Positions 17,448-27,732 of a stretch of 64,000 nt of DNA are shown here, piece after piece (within the stretch, counting starts at the first letter, position 1; every line of letters begins with the position of its first letter). The position numbers and the translations under genes are program-made. The DNA comes from Myxococcales bacterium (GTDB lineage Bacteria > Myxococcota_A > Polyangia > Haliangiales > Haliangiaceae): positions 316,001 to 380,000 of the forward strand of contig JADJUF010000007.1 in NCBI GenBank assembly GCA_016717005.1, given 5' to 3'. The notes beneath the pieces are model-generated. The model saw only the letters and a program-made list of their open reading frames with translations, ran no database searches and had not been told where the DNA came from.

Positions 17448-18140
17448 ATGCTCGGAACGCGCGAACCGCCCCCCAGCCGGGCGTCCCTCGTGCTCGGGCT
17501 GTACGGGGCGCTGGCGCTGACCGCGGTGCTGGTCTCGGCCGGGCGCGGCGACGCCGACATCTTCCGGATCGACGAGAGCCGGGCGCCGTGGTGGCACCTG
17601 GTGTCGGCGGCGCTGGGCCTGGCGCTGGCCCTGGGGGTCGTCGTCGCGAGCCGCGCGGCGGCGACGCGGCTGGCCTGGGCGCGCACGCTCCACCGCGACT
17701 TCCGCGCGATCCTCGGCGAGCTCCCGCCGCGCGAGATCTTCATCCTCGCCGCCGCCAGCGCGATCGGCGAGGAGCTGGTGTTCCGCGGCGCGCTCCTGCC
17801 GTGGGTCGGCCTGGTGCCCCAGGCGATCCTGTTCGCGGTGCTGCACATCGGCCCGAACCGCCGCCACCTGGTCTGGACCGCCTGGGCGCTGGCGATGGGC
17901 CTGGCCTTCGGCGCGCTGGCCCTGTTCACCGGCGACCTGCTCGGCGCGGTGGTCGCGCACTTCGCGATCAACTTCATCAACCTGCACTACATCGTGCGGG
18001 TCGAGGATCCGGGCCGGCGTGCGGCAGTGCTGGCGGTCGGCGTCGAACCCATGCGCGTGTTGGGACACGCCGCGGTCGGAGGGCTCGCCCCGGGCCAGGT
18101 CGGGAGCTCGGCGTCGAGCCCTGACGCCGGCCGGCCCTGA
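17448..18140 (+). CDS. CPBP-family intramembrane metalloprotease
   Basis: 230 aa with about six hydrophobic segments. The Abi/CPBP (Rce1-like) motifs are present in order: motif 1 EELVFRG, motif 2 FAVLHIGPNR, and motif 3 HFAINFIN, which supply the glutamate, histidine and asparagine metal-site residues. Members cleave prenylated or signal-like peptides in eukaryotes; bacterial ones are mostly uncharacterised. The C-terminal 40 residues are a hydrophilic tail. ATG at 17448 starts the first hydrophobic helix with normal spacing. The gene is divergent from the broken lipoprotein gene (145 bp gap) and ends right before a T-run terminator. Confidence 0.85.
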   Translation: MLGTREPPPSRASLVLGLYGALALTAVLVSAGRGDADIFRIDESRAPWWHLVSAALGLALALGVVVASRAAATRLAWARTLHRDFRAILGELPPREIFILAAASAIGEELVFRGALLPWVGLVPQAILFAVLHIGPNRRHLVWTAWALAMGLAFGALALFTGDLLGAVVAHFAINFINLHYIVRVEDPGRRAAVLAVGVEPMRVLGHAAVGGLAPGQVGSSASSPDAGRP

Positions 18141-18141
18141 G

Positions 18142-18172
18142 CTGCCGCGGGCGGCGGGCGTTTTTTTTGCCC
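18142..18172 (+). terminator. Rho-independent terminator after the CPBP gene
   Basis: Right after the TGA at 18138-18140, GCCG and CGGC arms around a short loop (gccgcgggcggc) are followed by eight T (18161-18168). An outer gggc/gccc pair around the T-run could also act. It is the only long T-run outside genes noticed in this window. Confidence 0.65.
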
Positions 18173-18202
18173 CGATCCGCCGGGGTGCCTAGCCTGGGGC
18201 CC

Positions 18203-19855
<1,653 letters not shown>

Positions 19856-20218
19856 GCCTCGTCGAAGCGGAGGCCGCCGAGCACGCGGCTCCCCCGAGGA
19901 CGGCCGGGCGGTGGGCGCTCGAGCACACGCCAGTCGTCGATCGCCGCGGGACGAGTCGAGCCGGCTTCGGCGTCGCGAAGGACCTCGTCGGGGTCTCCGC
20001 GGCGGGCTGCTTCGAGGCGGCCGTCGGTGTCGCCATGACGTGCCGAACTCTATCAGAGCCATCCTCCGACCAGTCGCGACCCCAGCCTCCGGCGCCGAGC
20101 TGCGCATCGGCGTGCTCGGGCGGATCGGCGCGGGCCCCGCGGGTGATCGGCGCCACGCTGACGACGAAGGAGCGCGACCTCGCCGCGCTCGAGCGCCGCC
20201 GCCGGACAATCCGCTGAC
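19856..20218. other. Gene-poor stretch upstream of the carbonic anhydrase gene
   Basis: No convincing gene in 363 bp. Open frames exist on both strands only because of composition. The plus-strand end (VIGATLTTKERDLAALERR then RRTIR and a stop at about 20218) looks faintly like the tail of a real protein, without a usable start. It may hold decayed sequence and the upstream control region of the next gene. Confidence 0.4.
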
Positions 20219-20254
20219 TTGACAGGTCGTCCGTTATAACGGACACTGCGCCGC
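20219..20254 (+). promoter_or_regulatory. Promoter with perfect palindrome ahead of the carbonic anhydrase gene
   Basis: A consensus -35 hexamer TTGACA (20219-20224) is followed by the perfect 16-bp palindrome GTCCGTTATAACGGAC (20229-20244), strikingly AT-rich at its centre for this genome. With a 17-bp spacer the -10 would be GACACT (20242-20247, weak). The ATG is at 20255, so the leader would be very short. A symmetric site between -35 and -10 is a typical repressor or MerR-style operator; the GTCCG half-site is reminiscent of TetR-family operators. The regulator is not identified. Confidence 0.6.
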
Positions 20255-20836
20255 ATGAGCAAGATCCGCGACGAGGTCCTCCACGCCAACCACCGCTACG
20301 CCGAGGAGTTCGGCACCAAGAGCACGCTGGCGCTCCCGCCGGCGCGCGGCTTCGCGATCCTGACGTGCATGGACGCGCGCCTCGATCCCGCCAAGGTCGC
20401 CGGGCTCGCCGAGGGCGACGCCCACGTGATCCGCAACGCCGGCGGTCGCGCCAGCGACGACGCGATCCGCTCGCTCGTCATCTCGCACAAGCTGCTCGGC
20501 ACCGACGAGTGGTTCGTCATCCACCACACCAACTGCGGCATGGAGCTGTTCACCGACGACATCATCCGCGGGCTGCTGGTCCAGAGCCTCGCCACCGCCA
20601 GCTTCGACGGCACCCGCTGGTCCGATCCCGGCGGCGCCGACGGCTCGCCGGCCGGCGACTTCATCGACTGGCTCACCATCGCCGATCAGGCCCGCAGCGT
20701 CGCGATCGACGTCGACCGCATCCGCCGCCACCCGCTGGTGCCCGCCGGCATCGCCGTCCACGGCTTCATCTACGACGTCAAGACCGGCCGCCTCGTCGAC
20801 GTCCCCGAGGCCGCCGCCCGCGACCGCGCCGCGTAG
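20255..20836 (+). CDS. Beta-class carbonic anhydrase
   Basis: 193 aa. Zinc ligands and the Asp-Arg dyad of beta carbonic anhydrases are all present: C38-x-D40-x-R42 (ILTCMDARLDP), H91 and C94 (HHTNCGM), plus the NAGGRASDDAIRSL segment. Interconverts CO2 and bicarbonate in the cytoplasm. The size fits the short actinobacterial/delta-type branch. It stands alone behind a promoter that carries a perfect palindrome, so its expression may be repressor-controlled. Confidence 0.92.
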   Translation: MSKIRDEVLHANHRYAEEFGTKSTLALPPARGFAILTCMDARLDPAKVAGLAEGDAHVIRNAGGRASDDAIRSLVISHKLLGTDEWFVIHHTNCGMELFTDDIIRGLLVQSLATASFDGTRWSDPGGADGSPAGDFIDWLTIADQARSVAIDVDRIRRHPLVPAGIAVHGFIYDVKTGRLVDVPEAAARDRAA

Positions 20837-21020
20837 CTCCACGTCGGCCAGGTCCGCCGGGCCCTCGTCGCCGCCGGCCCCCTCACCTCGCTGACGCCGC
20901 CATCGCCGGCCACGATCGCGCCACCCTCGGCGCCCTGGTGTTCCTCGCGCCCGGCCGCGCCGACACCCCCGAGCGCCGCGCCGCCCGCGCCGCCACGTCG
21001 GAGCCAGGTTCGCGGCGACG

Positions 21021-22320
21021 CTACCAGAGGCGTCGCCACCACGGCGGACACGCCGGATTGAGCGTGGCCTCGAACGCGACCTGGCCATCGCGATCCTTCG
21101 CCAGGCGCTTGAGCGCCGCCGGCGTGGTGGCGCGATGGCGCGCCACCGCGCGGCGCACCGCCGCCAGGCGACTGGCGGCCAGGCCGGCGAGCACCTCGGG
21201 CGGCGCGTCGGCCCGCGCGGCGATGAGCGCGTGCACGCTGGTGTCGTCGAGCTCGTCGTCGCGGGCCGCGGCGAGCGCCGCGAGCGCGCCGCCGCCGGCG
21301 CCGACGGGTTGGCCGCGACCGCGCCGCGGGTCCGGGTCGCGCCGTCGGCCGCGAGCGCGGTGAGCGCGCCGCCGGCGCCGCCGGGTTGGCCGCGACCGCG
21401 GCGCGGACCTCGGGCGTGGCATCGGCGGCGAGCCGGGACAGGCACGCGCCCGGCGCCGCCGGGTTGGCCGCGACCGCGCCGCGGACCCACGCCTGCGGCG
21501 ACGCCGCCAGCTCGTCGATCACCGCGGCGGGCAGCCGAGCGCTCGCCGCGGCCGCGCCGCCGTCCGTGCGGGCCAGCTCGACCAGCGTCGCGACCGCGGT
21601 CGCGGGGTTCGCGACCACCGCGGCGCGGACGCCATCGTCCGCGTCGGCCGCGAGGCGCGCGAGCGCCACATCCAGGGTCGCGGGGTTGGCCGCCACCTGG
21701 CGCCGCACCGTCGCGACCACGTGCCAGGCGAGCGCGGTGAGCGCGTCGGTCGCGGTCGTCGCGTCGCCCGCCGCCGCCAGCGCCGGCCCCAGGCTCGCCG
21801 GATCGAAGGCCACGATCCACCCGTGCGCGCGATCGCCGCCGCGCGCGCGTCGCGGCAGGTGGACCTCGGCGGTGCAGTACGCGCAGCGCGTGCGCGATCC
21901 GGCGGCGGCCTCGAGCTCGCCGCCGCAGCCCGGGCAGCGGAAGATCGTGGGCTGCGCCTCGGCCCCGCCGCCGAGGTCCTCGCCGATCAGATACGCGATG
22001 CCGCTCGCGGGCAGCGGCGCGGGCGCGGGGCGGACCGGCAACGCGACGCCGCAGCCGGGGCACGCGATCGCGCCGCGCGCGAGCTGCACGTCCACGTCGG
22101 CCAGCGCGAACGCCGCGTCGCACCACGGGCAGCACGGATCGTCGAACGGTGGCCGCAGCAGCGCCTCGTCGCCCAGCTCGCCGGCGAGGCACGCGACGCC
22201 GACGGCGGCGGCCTCGCCGCACGCCGGACACGGCAGCGCGTCCGCGAACCGCGCGACCGCGAACGAGGCCTCGCACGCCTCGCACGCGACCTCCGGCGCG
22301 ACCACCAGCCCGACCAGCAT
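21021..22320 (-). pseudogene. Zinc-ribbon plus LRV-repeat protein gene with two frameshifts
   Basis: ATG at 22318-22320. The N-terminal 150 residues hold three Cys4 zinc ribbons (CEACEAS...CPAC, CCPWC...CPGC, CPGCGGE...CAYC). From about residue 190, leucine-rich-variant (LRV) helical repeats follow (VRRQVAANPATLDVALARLA; VRAAVVANPATAVATLVELA; VRGAVAANPAAPGACLSRLA). Near 21380 and again near 21290 the frame is lost at the same point of the repeat (AANPAAPA|GAL), each fixed by adding one base. The last frame then runs DDELDDTSVHALIAARAD ... ALKRLAKDRDGQVAFEATLNP to a TAG at 21021. Restored length is about 433 aa. The 1300-bp span plus two bases is divisible by three, which supports two 1-nt losses. 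Confidence 0.7.
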
Positions 22321-22370
22321 GTCCGGATCCTAGCCCAGGCTGCGCCCGTCGGCGCCCGATCAGCGCGTGG

Positions 22371-22495
22371 CCATGTCGAGATCGAACGCAACCCACCGGA
22401 TCGAAGGCGTGCACCTCGAACTCGCGCCGGACCCGATGGAACGCGGCCGGCGGCACCTGCCCGTCGACCGCGAACGCGTCGTCGAGATCGATCAC
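22371..22495 (-). pseudogene. Fragment related to the SUKH/WGR-like gene
   Basis: In the 390-bp gap 22321-22710 the minus strand encodes VIDLDDAFAVDGQV ... REFEVHAFDPVGC. The nine residues EVHAFDPVG also occur in the protein encoded at 25712-26476, and the DNA is nearly identical over about 27 bp (22392-22418 against 26152-26178). Homology stops right after. It looks like a leftover of a duplicated copy; nothing else recognisable lies in the gap. Confidence 0.5.
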
Positions 22496-22710
22496 CAGAC
22501 CAGCACGTGCGTGACCACGCTCGCCATCGCGCCGGTGCTGGTCGCGTCGACCGCGAAGCTGTCGACCGGGATCAGCGGCGCGGGCGACGCCGGCCCGGTC
22601 CCGCCGCCGGCTGATCGAGTAGCCGTCGTCGGCGGCGACACCGCGCCCCGGCCCAACCCGTTGGATTCATTGCACCCGCGCTCGGCATGCGGCTTGCGAA
22701 GTCGGGGCCC

Positions 22711-24171
22711 ATGCGTCTCACCGCCGTGGTCATCATCGCCCTGTCGCTGGCCGCCTGCGTCGAGGACGACGCGGCGGTGGACCTCGACGAGGTCGACGCG
22801 CCCGACGACGACGGCAAGGCCGACGTCGCCACCGAGCTCAGCGTCCGGGTCGGCGAGACCAGGGTGACGGTCGATCGCGCGCTGGCCCGCAAGGGCAACA
22901 ACTTCGTCATGCACGGCCGCACCAGCCGCAACCTCGACGGCATCCAGGCCTACGTCTTCGACGACATCTTCGGCGAGTGGGCCCAGCCCAGCCCGAGGGT
23001 GTTCGAGATCTCGTACGGCCTGACCTGGAGCGGCCCGCTGTTCGACGGCACCAACCTGTTCCTCGGGCTCGGCTTCGTCCCCAGCGCCGGCCGCGCCGAT
23101 CATGTCACCGCGCGCCTGATCGTGTTGCCGCGCCTCGGCGCCACCAGCGGCTCGTCGAGCCTGGCGTTCACCGCCGAGCTGACGCCGATCGTCGTCGCCG
23201 GCCAGACGGTCTACCGGATGCAGGGCCGCGCCACCAAGCCCCTCACCGCGATCGCGGCGACCGCGGGCGGCACCACCACCACCGCGACGCTGGTCGACCC
23301 GACCCACTACACCCTCGACCTGTCGCGCGAGCAGGTGGTCGCCAACGCCGGGGTCGCCGGCACGCCGATCGTGGTGACCGCGCAGGCGGCGACCGGCGCG
23401 CTGGTGCGACGGGCCGCGCTCGGCCTCGCGGTCAAGAAGCTCGGCGCCACGACCGGCGACGCCTACGCCACCTGGCCGGTGCCGACCTGCACGGCGGTGA
23501 CCCGGACCTGCCTGGTCGGGCTGCCCGCCGGCGCGCTCGACCTGGCGCGCTGCGGCGACGCCGGGACGGTGCGCGCGTGCGCGCGCGAGGTCGGGGTGTT
23601 CGTCGACGGCGCCACCGTCGCCGCGGCCGAGGCCGCGGTCGACGCCCGCCTCGCCGATCCGGCCGGTTTCGGCGCCGATGCGATCGGCCTGGTCGGCGCC
23701 GATCACGCCGGGCTGCTCACCGCCGCGACCCGCGCCACGGCGGTCGCCGCGATCGATCGCGAGGGCGGCCGCTGGTACCTGTCGGCCGCGACCCGCGCCG
23801 CGGTGCTGACCGGGGTCGTCGATCGCGCGGTCGACGCCGCCTACGCCCGGCCGCTCGCCCTGGTGCCGGCCCACCCGCCCGCGCCCGGCGACGCCGCGGC
23901 GACCCGCCAGGTCGTCGCCGACGCGGTGCTCGGGTACCTCGCGACCCAGGACTTCGTCCACACCGAGCTCGGCCGCTCGCTCGACGAGCTCACCGTGGCG
24001 CTGCGGGCCCAGCACGTCGCCGACCTGCGCGGGTTTCGCGACGGCCCCAGCGACGTGGTCGCCGACGGCCCCAGCGACGTGTACCTGGGCCGCTGGCTCG
24101 GCCTCTACACCGAGGTCGCGATCGATCGCGCGACCGGCGCGCCGGGCCGGGTCCTCGTCGAGATCGATTGA
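22711..24171 (+). CDS. Large predicted lipoprotein of unknown function
   Basis: 486 aa. Lipoprotein signal MRLTAVVIIALSLAAC, then an acidic linker (DDAAVDLDEVDAPDDDGKAD). The body has a beta-rich N-terminal half and an Ala-rich helical C-terminal half. Five Cys are clustered at about 257-300 (PTCTAVTRTC, LARCGDAG, VRACAREVG), which may form disulphides. A short direct duplication near the C-terminus (DGPSDV twice, about 24043-24082) reflects a tandem DNA repeat. No known family is recognised. DUF1697 follows after 5 bp on the same strand. Confidence 0.75.
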   Translation: MRLTAVVIIALSLAACVEDDAAVDLDEVDAPDDDGKADVATELSVRVGETRVTVDRALARKGNNFVMHGRTSRNLDGIQAYVFDDIFGEWAQPSPRVFEISYGLTWSGPLFDGTNLFLGLGFVPSAGRADHVTARLIVLPRLGATSGSSSLAFTAELTPIVVAGQTVYRMQGRATKPLTAIAATAGGTTTTATLVDPTHYTLDLSREQVVANAGVAGTPIVVTAQAATGALVRRAALGLAVKKLGATTGDAYATWPVPTCTAVTRTCLVGLPAGALDLARCGDAGTVRACAREVGVFVDGATVAAAEAAVDARLADPAGFGADAIGLVGADHAGLLTAATRATAVAAIDREGGRWYLSAATRAAVLTGVVDRAVDAAYARPLALVPAHPPAPGDAAATRQVVADAVLGYLATQDFVHTELGRSLDELTVALRAQHVADLRGFRDGPSDVVADGPSDVYLGRWLGLYTEVAIDRATGAPGRVLVEID

Positions 24172-24176
24172 GCCGC

Positions 24177-24722
24177 ATGGGCCGGCACGTGATCTTGCTG
24201 CGCGGCGTGAACGTCGGCGGCAACAACAAGCTACCGATGGCCGCCCTGGCCGCGCTGCTCACCGAGCTCGGCTGCACCGGCGTCCGCACGTACATCCAGA
24301 GCGGCAACGCGGTGGTCGACGCCGGCGCGGCGCTGGCCAAGCGGCTCCCGGCCGCGCTGGCGGCGGCGATCTCCAGCCGGCTCGGGCTGACCGTGCCGGT
24401 GGTGGTGCGGACCGCGGCCGAGCTGGCGGCGGTGACGCGCGCCAACCCGTTCCTCGCGCGCGGCGCCGATCCGGCGACCTTGCACGTCGGCTTCCTCGCC
24501 GACGCGCCGACCGCGGCCCGGATCGCCGCGCTCGATCACGATCGCTCGCCGCCCGACGCGTTCGCCGTCCACGGCCGCGAGCTGTATCTGTGGCTGCCCA
24601 ACGGCGCCGGCAAGAGCAAGCTCACCAACGCCTACTTCGATCGCGCGCTCGCCACGGTCGTGACGGTGCGCAACTGGAACACCGTCGGCAAGCTGATCGA
24701 GCTGAGCGCTCAGCAGATGTGA
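24177..24722 (+). CDS. DUF1697-family protein
   Basis: 181 aa cytosolic protein. It matches the DUF1697 pattern: N-terminal ILLRGVNVGGNNKLPMAALAALL, then GVRTYIQSGNAVVDA, later NPFLARGADPATLHVGFL, and the C-terminal LPNGAGKSKLTN ... TVRNWNTVGKL. The family is widespread in bacteria without a known function. The ATG is 5 bp after the preceding lipoprotein stop, suggesting co-transcription. Confidence 0.88.
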   Translation: MGRHVILLRGVNVGGNNKLPMAALAALLTELGCTGVRTYIQSGNAVVDAGAALAKRLPAALAAAISSRLGLTVPVVVRTAAELAAVTRANPFLARGADPATLHVGFLADAPTAARIAALDHDRSPPDAFAVHGRELYLWLPNGAGKSKLTNAYFDRALATVVTVRNWNTVGKLIELSAQQM

Positions 24723-24754
24723 CCGATCCGCGGGTTCTCGGCGATACTGCGGCG

Positions 24755-25612
24755 ATGCCGAGCGCCCGCCGTCGTGAGCCCCACCCCGCCCCGCGCCGCT
24801 GGCACGCGCTGGGGCTCGTCGCCGCGCTGGCCGCGGCTGGGTGCAGCGATAGCCCGAGCCCCATCGTCGACGCGATGGCGCCCGACGCGCCAGCGCTCGA
24901 CGCGACGCGCGTCGATGCGCCGGACCTCGACGCGCCCGCGCCCGACGCCGCCGCGGTCGACGCCGCCGCGGTCGACGCCACCGCGGCCGACGCGCTCGAC
25001 GTCGACGCGGTGGCCGCGACCACGCAGTCGGACTGGGCCGCGGCCTCCGGCCTGTTGCCCACCCAGGTGTGCGTGCCGTGGGAGCTCACCGACACCTCGA
25101 CCCCGGAGGCCCCGGTGCAGAACCTCACCGAGCTCATCCTCGGCAACGACGCCGACGCCGAGGCCATGTACTACCTGCACCCGGAGGCGGTGCTGGCGCT
25201 GCCGGCGGTGCTGGTGATCGAGGCGCGCATGGAGTTCGGCTCGGGCGGCAGCCAGGGCCCGAGCCGCAGCGGCGCGGCCATCTCGTTCGCCGAGGGCCCC
25301 ACCGATCGCAAGAACGCGCTGTTCATCGACGACGGTGTGGTGTTCCTGCTCGCCAGCGAGAACGCGCGCGGCGCCAGCGCGGCCGTGGCGACCACCGACA
25401 TGCCGCACACCTACCGGATCGAGGTGACCATGACCACCGGCGCCATCGCGGTGTTCCGCGACGCCCAGCCGCTGCTCACCGGCGCCCTGTTCGTGTCACC
25501 GTACGACGTCCCCACCGCGATCTATTTCGGCGAGTCGAGCGTGGTCGCGCACGGCACGTCGATCTGGGAGCGCGTCACGCACAACGCGCTGGCGCCGGTC
25601 GCCTGCCCCTGA
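24755..25612 (+). CDS. Lipoprotein with Asp-Ala linker and LamG-like domain
   Basis: 285 aa. A basic, Pro-rich N-terminus precedes the lipoprotein signal (LGLVAALAAAGC). About 60 residues of DAxxxDA/LDA repeats form an acidic linker. Residues about 100-285 look like a concanavalin/laminin-G jelly roll (VLVIEARMEFGSGG, KNALFIDDGVVFLL, THTYRIE-like PHTYRIEVTMTTGAIAVF, TAIYFGESS). That fold usually binds sugars or proteins at the surface; no ligand can be named. The linker style recurs in other lipoproteins of this region. Confidence 0.75.
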   Translation: MPSARRREPHPAPRRWHALGLVAALAAAGCSDSPSPIVDAMAPDAPALDATRVDAPDLDAPAPDAAAVDAAAVDATAADALDVDAVAATTQSDWAAASGLLPTQVCVPWELTDTSTPEAPVQNLTELILGNDADAEAMYYLHPEAVLALPAVLVIEARMEFGSGGSQGPSRSGAAISFAEGPTDRKNALFIDDGVVFLLASENARGASAAVATTDMPHTYRIEVTMTTGAIAVFRDAQPLLTGALFVSPYDVPTAIYFGESSVVAHGTSIWERVTHNALAPVACP

Positions 25613-25711
25613 CCGGCTTGTCGAGCACGATCAGATGGGCCGGCCCCGCGGCGTCAGCGCAGGACGTCGAGGGCGGCGGGCGCCTGTCCGCGTCGGGTTC
25701 AGGTCGGGTGA

Positions 25712-26476
25712 TCACGCGCCGCTGCGGACGAAGCCTTCGGCCTGCTGTTCGCGGACCAGACGGCGCACCTCGGCGCTCGGCTTTGCGGCGGTGCGCGTGC
25801 GGGTCACGGCGTCGTCGCCCTCGCCGATCCGCAGCTCGAAGCCGTCGCGGCGCTCGCGGACCGCCCAGCACCTGCCGTCGGGATGACGGAGCTCGATCCA
25901 GCTGCCGACGCCGGCCTCGAACCGCGCCTTGGCCCGCCGCTCGTCCTCGCCCGGCGGCAGCTTCACGTCGACGCAGGCCCTGTGCTCGCGCGCCCACGCG
26001 TACGCCTTCTCGAGCGCGTCCTTGCCGTCGGTCTCGAAGCCTTCCGTCAGCGCGGTCAGCCACGACGAGATCGTCGGGAACACGCACCACGCATCGCCGC
26101 TGCTGACGTCGAACGAGACGACCTGCTCGGGCGATCCACCGAAGCACCCCACCGGATCGAAGGCGTGCACCTCGATCGACGAGATGGCGAGCGGATACCA
26201 CGCGCTGTTCCACAGGGCGTGGCTCCAGGTGCGCGAGCGCCCGGCCTCGACCGCGGTGGCGTGGTCCGTCAGCTTCGCGCGCTCGCGATCGAGCTGCGCA
26301 GGCTCGATGAACCGGAGGTCGCCGTAGCGCCAGCCCCCGACGTGACCGAGCACGCGACCGACGTCGAGCGGGAGGCCGCCGTTGTCCCCGTCGTGGCGCG
26401 TGATGGCGCCGCGCTTGACGTGCTTGTGTGATCCGAGGGTCCGGACGAAGAGCTGGAGCAGGCTGTCGCTGATCAC
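25712..26476 (-). CDS. SMI1/KNR4 (SUKH)-like protein with WGR-like C-terminus
   Basis: 254 aa. Residues about 20-165 have the layout of the SUKH/SMI1-KNR4 fold (GGLPLDVGRVLGHVGGWRYG ... WNSAWYPLAISS ... CFGGSPEQVVSFD ... CVFPTISSWLTALT). SUKH proteins are often immunity proteins against polymorphic toxins, but no toxin gene is adjacent. The last 75 residues (SWIELRHPDGRCWAVRER ... GFELRIGEG ... VRRLVREQQAEGFV) resemble a WGR domain, a nucleic-acid-associated module. The GTG at 26474-26476 is the only start after the upstream stop. A fragment of a paralogue lies at 22371-22495. Confidence 0.55.
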   Translation of the reverse strand: MISDSLLQLFVRTLGSHKHVKRGAITRHDGDNGGLPLDVGRVLGHVGGWRYGDLRFIEPAQLDRERAKLTDHATAVEAGRSRTWSHALWNSAWYPLAISSIEVHAFDPVGCFGGSPEQVVSFDVSSGDAWCVFPTISSWLTALTEGFETDGKDALEKAYAWAREHRACVDVKLPPGEDERRAKARFEAGVGSWIELRHPDGRCWAVRERRDGFELRIGEGDDAVTRTRTAAKPSAEVRRLVREQQAEGFVRSGA

Positions 26477-26752
26477 CGTCCGGTTGTATCGCTTTTGGGC
26501 CGACCGCGCCCGGGCGGCCTGGCCACGACGAGGTCAGCGCGCGCGCCACCGCGACCGTGCGGCGCGCGTCACCTCGCCTGCTGCGGCGTGCCCATCGCCG
26601 GCGACATCCTCGACGGCGGCGGCGCGCGCGCGCACCTCGTCGAGCTCTTCCTCCACGCCGCCGTCATCCGCTGCCGCGGGCCGGCGCGATCGACGCGCCG
26701 CTGCCGCCCGATCGGCGCGCGCGGCCCCGGCCGCTGCTGCAGCAGGACGACC

Positions 26753-27727
26753 TCAGCCCGCCGCGCGCACCGTCGCGAGCAGCGCCGCGAAGTCGGCGGG
26801 CGGCGGGGTCTCGAACTCGAGGCGGGCGCCGGTGGCCGGGTGCACGAACGCCAGCCGCGCGGCGTGCAGCGCCTGCCGCCCCAGCGTCGTCGCGGCCGCG
26901 GCCAGCGCGCCGTCGTAGCGGCGGCCGTAGACCTGATCGCCGACCAGCGGCCAGCCGGCGTCGGCGAAGTGCACGCGGATCTGGTGGGTGCGGCCGGTCT
27001 CGAGCCGCAGGCGCACCAGCGCGGTCGCCAGCGGCAGGCGCTCGAGGACGCGCCAGTGGGTGATCGCCGGCTTGCCGGTCGCGACCCGCGACGAGAACCG
27101 CTTGCGATCGACCGGGTGCCGGCCGTAGAGCGTGCGGATCGTGCCGACGTCGCCCAGCTTCACCGGCGGCGCCGGCCCGCACACCGCGACGTACTCGCGC
27201 TCGACCGCGCGCTTGTCCTGCCACGCCGCGGCCAGCGCGGTCAGCGTGGCCTCGTCCTTGGCCACGACCATCACGCCGGTGGTGTCGCGATCGAGCCGGT
27301 GGACGATGCCGGGCCGCAGCTCGCCGCCGATGCCGCCGAAGTCGTCGACGTGGTGCAGGAGGCCGTGGACCAGCGTCCCGGTGGCGTGGCCCGGCGCCGG
27401 GTGCACGACCAGGCCCGCGGGCTTGTCGAGGACGATCAGGTGCGCGTCCTCGTGCAGGATCGCCAGCGCCATGGCCTCGGGCGCCAGCGCGATCGGCACC
27501 GCCGGCCGGATCGTCACGACCACGCGCGCGCCGGCCTTGAGCCGGATCCCGGCCTTGGCCGGCACCGCGCCGTCGACCGTGACGTCGCCGTCGTCGATCA
27601 GCCGCTGGATCTGGGCCCGCGAGATGCCCAGCGCGCCGCCGACCACGAACGCGTCGAGGCGCGGCCGCTCGCTCGTGTAGGGCACGCTCAGCTCGTGCAC
27701 CACCGGCGCCGCCGACGCCTCGACCAT
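26753..27727 (-). CDS. rluD: RluD-family 23S rRNA pseudouridine synthase
   Basis: 324 aa. N-terminal S4 RNA-binding domain (residues about 20-70: RLDAFVVGG, SRAQIQRLIDDGDVTVDG), then the RluA-type catalytic core with HEDAHLIVLDKPAGLVVHP and the catalytic Asp in I-V-H-R-L-D146. The C-terminal RLETGRTHQIRVHF motif is complete. In E. coli RluD modifies U1911/1915/1917 of helix 69; the exact target here may differ. The ATG lies 5 bp after the stop of the 88-aa protein gene, so they are likely one transcript. Confidence 0.9.
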   Translation of the reverse strand: MVEASAAPVVHELSVPYTSERPRLDAFVVGGALGISRAQIQRLIDDGDVTVDGAVPAKAGIRLKAGARVVVTIRPAVPIALAPEAMALAILHEDAHLIVLDKPAGLVVHPAPGHATGTLVHGLLHHVDDFGGIGGELRPGIVHRLDRDTTGVMVVAKDEATLTALAAAWQDKRAVEREYVAVCGPAPPVKLGDVGTIRTLYGRHPVDRKRFSSRVATGKPAITHWRVLERLPLATALVRLRLETGRTHQIRVHFADAGWPLVGDQVYGRRYDGALAAAATTLGRQALHAARLAFVHPATGARLEFETPPPADFAALLATVRAAG

Positions 27728-27732
27728 CGCCG

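Noticed and set aside
20837..21020. Gene between the carbonic anhydrase and LRV genes
   Set aside because: A short plus-strand phase (HDRATLGALVFLAPGRAD) looks protein-like but has no start and is cut by the convergent gene; too little to call.
26477..26752. Plus-strand ORFs between the SUKH-like gene and rluD
   Set aside because: All frames give Arg/Ser/Pro-rich strings without start context or a family pattern; treated as empty.
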